Source: Anaerolineaceae bacterium (lineage in GTDB: Bacteria > Chloroflexota > Anaerolineae > Anaerolineales > Anaerolineaceae). Taken from it: a DNA stretch of 6,216 nucleotides. The stretch covers positions 1 to 6,216 of the forward strand of contig DAIEPS010000114.1 of assembly GCA_027348305.1 (NCBI GenBank), written 5' to 3'. Positions 1 to 4,873 of the stretch are shown in pieces; position 1 is the stretch's first letter; each line of letters starts with the position of its first letter. The position numbers and the translations under genes were made by a program. The notes under the pieces were generated by a model, which did not search any database, had not been told where the DNA came from, and saw nothing but the letters and a program-made list of their open reading frames with translations.

Positions 1-608
1 AAGGCGCTGATGATGGTGGTACTAATTTGTTTCGTAACATCATCTACATAAACGCCTGTACCGACAACCCATCCCCACTCAGGAATGAATTTGACGTACG
101 AAATTTTTGGGGCTGCAGGATCACCTGTTTTTCCAGACTTTGGCCACTCATAATCTACACGGCCTTCGCCCTGTTCTGTCGCGACCTTGTTGAATTCAGT
201 AAAAATGTGTTTACCGGTAGGATCAACATATTCTGTCAAACCACCGTCCACAAACCACTCTGGTTTATCAGCACTGGAAACATTGGGATGCATGATGAAT
301 TTAGGAGTCAGATCATTGATCCAAAAGTAATTGCCATTGTCATAACGCATGTAGCGCACTGCGTCCATGGCTGCGGATTGGGCTACTTCTGTGGTCAACT
401 GTCCGCTTTTTTCCAACTCAACATAATGCGCGATAACTGCCGCTGCCGAGTTGACCATGTTTTTGGTCTGCTCCTCTTTAGCTGCGAACATGTTGTTTTT
501 ATAAACCGGATAGATATATGCGGCCAACAGCACTGTAAAAGCCGCAATAATGATCACACCTAACAATAAAACTTTCTGAAACACTTTAACATTCTGTAAA
601 AATTTCAT
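1..608 (-). CDS. Cache-domain membrane receptor, N-terminal part (probable methyl-accepting chemotaxis protein)
   Basis: This gene reads leftwards from ATG at 608-606 and is cut by the window edge after 202 codons, so the signalling half is not visible. Residues 1-12 are a short basic cytoplasmic start, and about 13-36 form a hydrophobic transmembrane helix. Residues 37-190 are an extracytoplasmic single-Cache (sCache_2) domain. Hallmarks are the NYFWIND block at 93-99 followed by IMHP at 105-108, a DYEWPKSG block at 152-159, and SYVKFIPEWGWVVGTGVYVDD at about 170-190. In the family this domain binds small ligands, often carboxylates, outside the membrane. The last residues (TKQISTTIISA) look like the approach to a second membrane helix. 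A Shine-Dalgarno AAAGGG lies about 10 nt before the start. A chemoreceptor is the commonest architecture with this domain, but a histidine kinase or diguanylate cyclase output cannot be excluded. The opposite strand is open over most of this gene, but that frame is only antisense. Confidence 0.85.
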   Translation of the reverse strand, partial: MKFLQNVKVFQKVLLLGVIIIAAFTVLLAAYIYPVYKNNMFAAKEEQTKNMVNSAAAVIAHYVELEKSGQLTTEVAQSAAMDAVRYMRYDNGNYFWINDLTPKFIMHPNVSSADKPEWFVDGGLTEYVDPTGKHIFTEFNKVATEQGEGRVDYEWPKSGKTGDPAAPKISYVKFIPEWGWVVGTGVYVDDVTKQISTTIISA

Positions 609-641
609 AGTTCCCAATCCCTTTCTTTAAAAAGACCATTT

Positions 642-659
642 TTGGTGTATAGACACCAA
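642..659 (-). promoter_or_regulatory. Inverted repeat in the receptor gene leader
   Basis: TTGGTGT (642-648) and ACACCAA (653-659) form a perfect 7-bp stem around a 4-nt loop, in an AT-rich setting about 34 bp upstream of the receptor start codon. It could be an operator or a hairpin in the 5' untranslated RNA. It is not followed by a T-run on the minus strand that would make it a convincing terminator. Its function is unknown; only the symmetry is directly seen. Confidence 0.4.
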
Positions 660-751
660 TAAAACCTAATTTGTCATATTAGATAAGATTCTTATAGCTC
701 CTTCTTCAAGGTCACTAATTAAATATTTACAATGTATGGCAAACGAATTTC

Positions 752-780
752 GCTATAAATATATAATCGCACAGTTTGAA
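752..780 (-). promoter_or_regulatory. Possible promoter for the receptor gene
   Basis: Read on the minus strand, TTCAAA (780-775) and TATAGC (757-752) are separated by 17 bp and resemble a sigma-70-type -35/-10 pair, each four or five matches of six. The start codon is about 145 bp further on. A second minus-strand -10-like TATAAG lies at 696-691 but has no good -35. In such an AT-rich region chance matches are common, so this is tentative. Confidence 0.2.
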
Positions 781-827
781 AAAGGTTGCATAAAAAACGG
801 ATAAATAATATCGAATTTACTAAAAAA

Positions 828-914
828 TTAGCGTTTATTAATAACTTCTAATAAAAACATTTCGAACAGTCGCCGTATCAAATAATCCAATTCAGATAAA
901 TTTCTTTCCATCAT
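828..914 (-). CDS. Possible 28-residue small ORF
   Basis: On the minus strand an ATGATG start (914-909) opens 28 codons, stop included at 830-828. The peptide MMERNLSELDYLIRRLFEMF plus LLEVINKR is plausibly an amphipathic helix. An in-frame TGA stands two codons before the start, and only a weak AGTGAG lies in front. It is upstream of, and on the same strand as, the receptor gene. In such AT-rich DNA an open frame of this length arises easily by chance, so this is a weak candidate. Confidence 0.15.
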   Translation of the reverse strand: MMERNLSELDYLIRRLFEMFLLEVINKR

Positions 915-972
915 TACTCACTTTTTCTGAGAATTTCCTGCCGTTTTTTACCGCCTTACAAAAAAGACAGGA

Positions 973-1002
973 TTAAAAGAAATTAATAAATCTTGCTATA
1001 AT
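973..1002 (+). promoter_or_regulatory. Extended -10 promoter reading towards the PilZ gene
   Basis: A perfect TATAAT (997-1002) is preceded by TGC, giving a full extended -10 element (TGnTATAAT). A weak -35, TTAAAA (973-978, four of six matches), lies 18 bp upstream. Transcription would start near 1009, leaving a leader of roughly 220 nt before the PilZ start codon, which is long for a bacterial gene. Confidence 0.65.
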
Positions 1003-1022
1003 GTGAACATCTGTTATCAGCG

Positions 1023-1048
1023 AAAATTATTGGTAAACCCCAATTTTT
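1023..1048 (+). other. Leader hairpin upstream of the PilZ gene
   Basis: ATTGG (1029-1033) pairs with CCAAT (1040-1044) around a 6-nt loop. After a 2-nt bulge the flanking A-run (1023-1026) pairs with the T-run (1045-1048). It sits just after the predicted transcription start and could be a 5' stabilising hairpin or a weak attenuator. The stem is short and AU-rich, so the call is weak. Confidence 0.25.
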
Positions 1049-1118
1049 AGTAAACAAAACAGCTAATTAGCAACCAATTGTCATGGGTATTCATTGAAGA
1101 CCGATTCTTGCCGCGTTC

Positions 1119-1193
1119 ATGGATGTCGCCAATGCACAACTGCTTTTACTAAATCACAGCAACTATACGAATATCTGGCAACAACGTGATTAA
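1119..1193 (+). CDS. Possible 24-residue leader peptide ORF
   Basis: Within the long leader of the PilZ gene, ATG 1119 opens 24 codons (MDVANAQLLLLNHSNYTNIW then QQRD) ending in TAA at 1191-1193, 35 bp before the PilZ start. There is no Shine-Dalgarno in front of it. It lies in the part of the leader where composition becomes less AT-rich. It may be a leader peptide, a decayed remnant or chance. Confidence 0.15.
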   Translation: MDVANAQLLLLNHSNYTNIWQQRD

Positions 1194-1228
1194 GGCTCGT
1201 AATACAGTAAGAAGTAAATAGAGAATAG

Positions 1229-1654
1229 ATGATCGAACAGACTGTAAAACAGGAAGCAATTCACCAAAACGATGAGAATTCCTCGGTTGAGGAATTTGAA
1301 AATCGCAGAGAGTACGTGCGCGTTTTTTACCCCACCCCCTGCCCGGCGAAATTCTTACCTGAATTGATCTTGAATCATCGTTCCTGTATCGTTCTGGATA
1401 TCAGCGAACGCGGCATCCGTTTTGCCATATCGAACACTGCTGTTATTAAGAATAAATTCGTTACAGCCCTTTTACGCTTCCCTGATGGTTTTGAAATAGA
1501 AATTTCAGGCGAAGTCTTGCGCCGTAATTACAACCAGGTGGCGCTTAAGTTAGAAAGAGGAATTCCTTACAGCCGCATTATGTCGGAACAACTCCGGCTG
1601 CGGAACCTGGAAGCCCACGGCGTGATCACCCTTCCTTACTCAACCAGAAGATAA
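1229..1654 (+). CDS. Single-domain PilZ protein (c-di-GMP receptor)
   Basis: A 141-residue protein made of one PilZ domain with short extensions. Both c-di-GMP-binding signatures are intact: RxxxR at residues 27-31 (R27, R31) and DxSxxG at 57-62 (D57, S59, G62). The beta-barrel continues through the GEVLRR strand at 94-99 and NQVALKLE at 102-109, ending in the family-typical IPYSRIMSEQLRL segment (112-124). No signal peptide or membrane segment is seen, so it should be cytoplasmic and act as a c-di-GMP-responsive adaptor, for example on motility, pili or polysaccharide secretion; the actual partner cannot be told. The first 25 residues are acidic, polar and probably flexible. The start is fixed by an in-frame TAG immediately upstream (1226-1228). 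The ribosome binding site is poor (GAGAA close to the ATG). It has its own promoter and terminator and so looks monocistronic. Confidence 0.9.
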   Translation: MIEQTVKQEAIHQNDENSSVEEFENRREYVRVFYPTPCPAKFLPELILNHRSCIVLDISERGIRFAISNTAVIKNKFVTALLRFPDGFEIEISGEVLRRNYNQVALKLERGIPYSRIMSEQLRLRNLEAHGVITLPYSTRR

Positions 1655-1674
1655 TGAAAATCGTTTTATGGCTC

Positions 1675-1702
1675 GCCCCCATGGACGGGGGCATTTTCTT
1701 TT
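1675..1702 (+). terminator. Rho-independent terminator after the PilZ gene
   Basis: GCCCCC (1675-1680) and GGGGGC (1687-1692) form a six-base-pair GC-only stem with a 6-nt loop, followed by A, TTTT, C, TTTT. It lies 20 bp after the PilZ stop codon and separates that gene from the pdxS promoter. Confidence 0.9.
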
Positions 1703-1709
1703 AAGTTGG

Positions 1710-1738
1710 TTGCCTGCCTATGGGGGGCGTGGTAGAAT
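1710..1738 (+). promoter_or_regulatory. Promoter of the pdxS operon
   Basis: TTGCCT (1710-1715, four of six matches to the -35 consensus) and TAGAAT (1733-1738, five of six matches to the -10) are spaced 17 bp apart. The -10 is preceded by TGG, an extended -10 feature. It begins just after the preceding terminator and about 60 bp before pdxS, giving an expected leader of roughly 55 nt. No recognisable PdxR/MocR operator or repressor gene is seen nearby. Confidence 0.6.
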
Positions 1739-1756
1739 CACGATACACGAAAATTC

Positions 1757-1777
1757 CTCTTCTGTTTAAATGAAGAG
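1757..1777 (+). other. Small hairpin in the pdxS leader
   Basis: CTCTTC (1757-1762) and GAAGAG (1772-1777) are perfect complements with a 9-nt AT-rich loop. The hairpin ends 9 nt before the AGGAGG Shine-Dalgarno at 1787-1792. It could be an operator half-site pair or a leader structure that affects ribosome access. It is too small to be a known riboswitch. Confidence 0.3.
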
Positions 1778-1799
1778 TTAGCATTCAGGAGGCTGGATT

Positions 1800-2687
1800 A
1801 TGGAACAAAAAACTGGTTCGTTTGAAGTGAAAAAGGGTTTAGCCCAAATGCTCAAAGGCGGCGTGATCATGGATGTGGTCAACGCCGATCACGCGAAGAT
1901 CGCTGAAGACGCCGGCGCTTGTGCTGTGATGGCGCTTGAGCGCGTGCCTGCAGATATCCGCGCGGATGGCGGAGTCGCACGCATGAGTGACCCTGATATG
2001 ATCCAAAAGATCATTGAATCGGTTAGCATCCCTGTAATGGCCAAGTGCCGCATCGGTCATTTTGTTGAAGCGCAGATCCTTGAGTCCATTGGTGTGGATT
2101 ATATCGACGAGTCTGAAGTGCTCACCCCCGCGGATGAATCACACCACATTTATAAACACGATTTCAAAGTGCCTTTCGTTTGCGGCTGCCGCAACCTGGG
2201 TGAAGCCCTGCGCCGCATTGGCGAAGGCGCGGCCATGATCCGCACCAAGGGTGAAGCCGGCACTGGCGACGTGGTAGAAGCCGTGCGTCATGCCCGCACA
2301 GTATTGGGTGAGATCCGACGACTGCAGAACATGCCCGAAGAAGAATTAATGGCATTTGCCAAAGAGATCGGTGCGCCTTACGAATTGATCGTTGAAACCC
2401 GCAAATTGGGCCGCATGCCCGTGGTCAACTTCGCGGCCGGCGGCATCGCCACTCCCGCAGACGCAGCTTTGATGATGCAACTGGGTGTGGATGGTGTCTT
2501 CGTGGGTTCCGGTATCTTCAAATCCGGCGACCCCTCCAAACGCGCCACAGCCATAGTCAAAGCCACCACACATTACAAAGATGCCAAGATATTGGCCGAT
2601 GTCAGCCGCAACCTGGGTGAAGCCATGGTCGGCCGGCAGATCTCAGCCATGACAGACGCCGAGAAAATCGCTACGCGCGGTTGGTAA
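1800..2687 (+). CDS. pdxS: Pyridoxal 5'-phosphate synthase, synthase subunit PdxS
   Basis: PdxS (SNZ/Pdx1 family) is the (beta/alpha)8-barrel subunit that condenses ribose 5-phosphate, glyceraldehyde 3-phosphate and ammonia into pyridoxal 5'-phosphate in the DXP-independent B6 pathway. The 295 residues match the family's usual length of about 290-300. Visible hallmarks are the MDVVNADHAKIAEDAGA start of the barrel (24-40, with D25), ALERVPADIR (45-54), the Schiff-base lysine K82 in MAKCRIGHFVEAQ, DYIDESEVLTPAD (100-112), the second catalytic lysine K150 in IRTKGEAGTGD with its phosphate-binding glycines, and FAAGGIATPADAALMMQLG towards the C terminus. The protein ends in RGW, as is common in the family. 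An ideal AGGAGG lies 7 nt before the ATG. It is followed after 7 nt by pdxT, the partner subunit, so the two are co-translated from one mRNA; in the family they assemble as a 12+12 complex. Confidence 0.98.
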   Translation: MEQKTGSFEVKKGLAQMLKGGVIMDVVNADHAKIAEDAGACAVMALERVPADIRADGGVARMSDPDMIQKIIESVSIPVMAKCRIGHFVEAQILESIGVDYIDESEVLTPADESHHIYKHDFKVPFVCGCRNLGEALRRIGEGAAMIRTKGEAGTGDVVEAVRHARTVLGEIRRLQNMPEEELMAFAKEIGAPYELIVETRKLGRMPVVNFAAGGIATPADAALMMQLGVDGVFVGSGIFKSGDPSKRATAIVKATTHYKDAKILADVSRNLGEAMVGRQISAMTDAEKIATRGW

Positions 2688-2694
2688 GGGAACT

Positions 2695-3273
2695 ATGAAA
2701 ATTGGCGTCCTGGCATTACAAGGCGACTTTGCAGAACACCAGGTAATGCTCGAATTGCTGGGGGCTGAAGTGACCCAGGTGCGTCTGCCTGAACACCTCA
2801 ACGGGTTAAGCGGGTTGATCATCCCGGGTGGAGAATCCACCACGATCGGCAAACTGGCAACCGCTTATGGGTTGATGGAACCGTTAAAAACCTTTGGTAA
2901 AACGCAGGCCGTTTGGGGCACATGCGCCGGCGCCATCTTTTTAGCCAAAGACGCGCACCGTCCGCAGCCATTATTGCAATTGATGGATATTGTGATCGAA
3001 CGCAACGCTTTCGGCCGCCAGGTGGATAGTTTTGAAGTCGATCTTAAAGTTCCTGGCTTGAACCTGACCGGAAAACAAGACATTCCATTCCACGCCGTGT
3101 TTATCCGTGCGCCGTTGATCGAATCGGTTGGCAAAGGTGTAGAAGTGCTTTCCGCTCTCGAAGATGGGAGGATCGTGGCTGCCCGACAAGGAAAGCTGAT
3201 GGCAACCTCGTTCCATCCAGAATTGACCCGGGATGACCGCTTCCACCGCTACTTTATGGAGTTGGCAAAATAA
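2695..3273 (+). CDS. pdxT: Pyridoxal 5'-phosphate synthase, glutaminase subunit PdxT
   Basis: PdxT (SNO/Pdx2) is the class-I glutamine amidotransferase that hydrolyses glutamine and channels ammonia to PdxS. The 192 residues are the normal family length. The opening GVLALQGDFAEH (4-15), the oxyanion-loop motif IIPGGEST (42-49), the nucleophile C77 in WGTCAGAIFLA, the AFGRQVDSFE region, and the C-terminal SFHPELT with H174 and E176 complete the Cys-His-Glu triad. All catalytic residues are present. The start ATG lies 7 nt after the pdxS stop, and its Shine-Dalgarno (AAGGGA) overlaps that stop codon, indicating coupled translation. Its own stop codon TAA (3271-3273) overlaps the probable ATA start of the next gene as ATAA. 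Confidence 0.98.
   Translation: MKIGVLALQGDFAEHQVMLELLGAEVTQVRLPEHLNGLSGLIIPGGESTTIGKLATAYGLMEPLKTFGKTQAVWGTCAGAIFLAKDAHRPQPLLQLMDIVIERNAFGRQVDSFEVDLKVPGLNLTGKQDIPFHAVFIRAPLIESVGKGVEVLSALEDGRIVAARQGKLMATSFHPELTRDDRFHRYFMELAK
3258..3273 (+). promoter_or_regulatory. Ribosome binding site and ATAA stop/start overlap
   Basis: GGAG at 3258-3261 lies inside the end of pdxT, 8 nt before ATA (3270-3272). The ATA shares two bases with the pdxT stop TAA (3271-3273). This is the geometry of a normal ATGA overlap between translationally coupled genes, except that A replaces G in the start codon. The element favours initiation at ATA over the TTG at 3330. Confidence 0.45.
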
Positions 3274-4229
3274 CCGTTCGCCCGTTCGCCTGGTATGATC
3301 TTCCCTCATTAATTCGCCATCACAACGGATTGATCTGCCTCAATCAGAGATACTTCCTCACCCACGGCAACCCATTGGGAATTGCCTCATTGGCTTCACG
3401 TTTTAAACCCTCCGCGGAGAGTTTTACGGCTGTAGCTGAATCTTCAGACGCGAGCACCTGCCTGATCAGCCAGGTGCTGCATAAAGCCGGCGAACGTTCT
3501 GCACGTTTAAACTTTTTGGTCATGGAAAACTCAAACGGCCAGGATGACATTCTTGAACTCCTGGATTATCTGAACGGTAAAGCCGGAGAAATGGGTGCTC
3601 TGAATGTGCTCGCAGAAGTTTCAGAGTCTTCTCCCGTGTTTGAGTCATTACGCAAAACCGGTTACTCACCTTACGGCTGGGAAGCCGCGTGGAAGCTGCC
3701 TAAAAAAGTCGCCTTGAACTCTGATGCAGATCATGAGTGGACCATCTCTGCCGCCACCGACGAACCTCAATTGCGCGGACTATACCAGTCATTGGTACCG
3801 CCCATCGTGCAAGCTGCTGAAGCCTATGGCAACGGGGGAACCCGCAGGCTTGTCTACCGCGAGAACGACGAGATCGTGGCCTTCGTTGAAAGCAGCGCTG
3901 GCCCCAACGGATTGTACCTGCGGCCATTGATCCACCCGGCCGTGTTGGATATCAACGCCCTGCTCAATGCATTAATTGGTCAGTTTAACGATATAGGCCA
4001 ACCCGTTTACCTTCAGGTGCGATCCTATCAAGCCTGGCTATTGAATACCCTTGAAATAATCGGCGGGGAATCTTCAGGCCATTTCACTTTGTTGGTCAAA
4101 CACCTGGCCGTCTTGCAGCGTAACGGCGTGATCATCACAAACGGTAACCTGGTGAAGAACCGTCAGGCTGAACCCACCGCCCCCATGGTCAGCCACTTGA
4201 CAGTAGACGATCCACCTTCCGCCCCATAG
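3270..4229 (+). CDS. Tandem GNAT-like N-acetyltransferase, probable non-ATG start
   Basis: The protein appears to be two GNAT-like halves. The first ends with the pattern GEMGALNVLAEVSESSPVFE then LRKTGYSPYGWEAAWKL, at about residues 106-142 counted from the ATA. This is the beta4-alpha4-beta5 style of GNAT folds, where a gene-specific loss of the classic acetyl-CoA loop (Q/RxxGxG/A) makes activity uncertain. The second half (about 155-285) again shows a GNAT-like run from EWTISAATDE to HFTLLVKHLA. A 30-residue polar, proline-containing tail follows. The substrate is unknown. The first usual initiator in frame is TTG 3330, but it has no ribosome binding site. The frame continues upstream as VRPFAWYDLPSLIRHHNG, a plausible conserved N terminus, back to ATA at 3270, with GGAG (3258-3261) 8 nt before it. 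With ATA the length is 319 aa, with TTG 299 aa. It directly follows pdxT, overlapping its stop. I am confident of the gene, less of the fold assignment and the start. Confidence 0.7.
   Translation: MTVRPFAWYDLPSLIRHHNGLICLNQRYFLTHGNPLGIASLASRFKPSAESFTAVAESSDASTCLISQVLHKAGERSARLNFLVMENSNGQDDILELLDYLNGKAGEMGALNVLAEVSESSPVFESLRKTGYSPYGWEAAWKLPKKVALNSDADHEWTISAATDEPQLRGLYQSLVPPIVQAAEAYGNGGTRRLVYRENDEIVAFVESSAGPNGLYLRPLIHPAVLDINALLNALIGQFNDIGQPVYLQVRSYQAWLLNTLEIIGGESSGHFTLLVKHLAVLQRNGVIITNGNLVKNRQAEPTAPMVSHLTVDDPPSAP
3274..3289 (+). repeat. Perfect 8-bp tandem duplication
   Basis: CCGTTCGC occurs twice back to back, immediately after the pdxT stop codon and within the apparent N terminus of the next gene (encoding part of VRPFA). 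Eight bases is not a multiple of three. If it were a recent slippage duplication it would have shifted the downstream frame relative to any upstream start. See the finding on this point. Confidence 0.6.
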
Positions 4230-4244
4230 GAAAGGAAGTTCTTT

Positions 4245-4835
4245 ATTTATTTCCTTCTGTTTTTCCCAATTCCATTTCTGCTGTGTTTAATTGTTTTGAC
4301 AATCACATGCCTGCGGAATCAAAAGCAGGGATGGAAAAGGCTGTTTGGTATCGCCCTGTTTGGCCTCTATATTATCGCGGTCATAGGCGTGGTCTTTTTC
4401 CCCATTTCCATCCCTCTCAACTGGCCTGCCAACCTGAACTGGAAAGAAACCCTTAACAACCTGAGCAGGATCAATCTATCGCCGTTATATTTCCTTTCCA
4501 TTACACACCATCCATTTTCTTTACGCTGGCTGCTGGCAGATTTTGGATTGAACGCGATCCTGACCATGCCATTTGGTTTTGGTCTTGGGTACTTCCATAG
4601 ACCCGGCTGGATGAAACTGCTTTTTTGGGCATTGCTGACCGGCCTGACCATGGAGGGGATTCAACTGCTGGTCATCCTCACTATTGGCACCCTCTACCAT
4701 ACCGTGGATATCAACGATGTGATCCTTAATGCTCTTGGCGTTATCGTCGGGTATTGTTTCTTCCTGATCACGCAAAAAGTCCTTCACAAAACAAACAAGA
4801 CTGGAAGGACTCAAACTGTAGAGAAACAAGATTAA
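4245..4835 (+). CDS. VanZ-like family membrane protein, start uncertain
   Basis: An integral membrane protein with the VanZ-like fold. Counting from TTG 4296 (179 aa), helices are seen at about 15-38, 76-100, 105-130 and 140-160. Conserved elements are N85 with PFG at 92-94, ExxQ at 120-123, and the closing VDINDVILNALGVIVG motif (137-152, with D138, D141, N145, G148). Typical proteins have Arg at the place where HTV is found here. The charged C-terminal tail (about 161-179) is probably cytoplasmic. VanZ of enterococci gives low-level teicoplanin resistance, but most VanZ-like proteins are of unknown function and no resistance role should be assumed. The frame is open from 4230, with no ATG or GTG before 4296. 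TTG 4296 has no ribosome binding site, whereas AAGGAAG (4232-4238) is 6 nt before ATT 4245. Starting there adds a hydrophobic segment of about 22 residues. The gene begins 15 bp after the preceding stop codon, or 66 bp if TTG is used. Confidence 0.75.
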   Translation: MYFLLFFPIPFLLCLIVLTITCLRNQKQGWKRLFGIALFGLYIIAVIGVVFFPISIPLNWPANLNWKETLNNLSRINLSPLYFLSITHHPFSLRWLLADFGLNAILTMPFGFGLGYFHRPGWMKLLFWALLTGLTMEGIQLLVILTIGTLYHTVDINDVILNALGVIVGYCFFLITQKVLHKTNKTGRTQTVEKQD

Positions 4836-4873
4836 TTCAGGGATTAACGTTAAAATAGAATTACAAGGTTACT

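Larger units (their letters stand above)
609..1228. other. AT-rich divergent intergenic region
   Basis: This 620-bp stretch separates the leftward receptor from the rightward PilZ gene. Positions 609 to about 1080 are strongly AT-rich with many A/T runs; from about 1081 to 1200 the composition becomes more balanced, like the coding regions. It holds the receptor leader hairpin (642-659), a good rightward promoter (973-1002), a bulged hairpin (1023-1048), a perfect palindrome GCTAATTAGC (1062-1071) and two minimal ORFs: 28 aa on the minus strand at 828-914 and 24 aa on the plus strand at 1119-1193. Neither ORF has a convincing ribosome binding site. I see no tRNA, no known riboswitch motif and no insertion-sequence end. 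Confidence 0.7.

Noticed and set aside
27..563. 178-codon open frame on the plus strand
   Set aside because: It is antisense to the receptor gene, whose minus-strand translation shows a clear sCache_2 domain; the plus-strand product has a Cys/His-rich, non-protein-like composition.
1003..1228. c-di-GMP riboswitch in the PilZ leader
   Set aside because: I could not find the conserved GGCAAA/GACGCAAAG core or the matching tetraloop arrangement; only a superficial GGTAAACC string is present.
1839..2573. Several minus-strand open frames opposite pdxS
   Set aside because: They are shadows of the GC-richer, biased codon use of pdxS, with no ribosome binding sites and no recognisable domains.
3295..3312. 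ATG at 3295 as the start of the gene after pdxT
   Set aside because: It is out of frame with the GNAT-like gene and reaches a TAA after five codons.
4228..4268. Possible terminator: AGGAAA and TTTCCT followed by a T-run after the GNAT gene
   Set aside because: The stem is only six AU-rich base pairs with a 16-nt loop, and the purine run is better explained as a ribosome binding site.
4296..4324. TTGACA at 4296-4301 as a -35 box for a promoter before the ATPase gene
   Set aside because: No acceptable -10 lies 16-18 bp downstream (TCAAAA at 4319), and the position is inside the VanZ-like coding frame.
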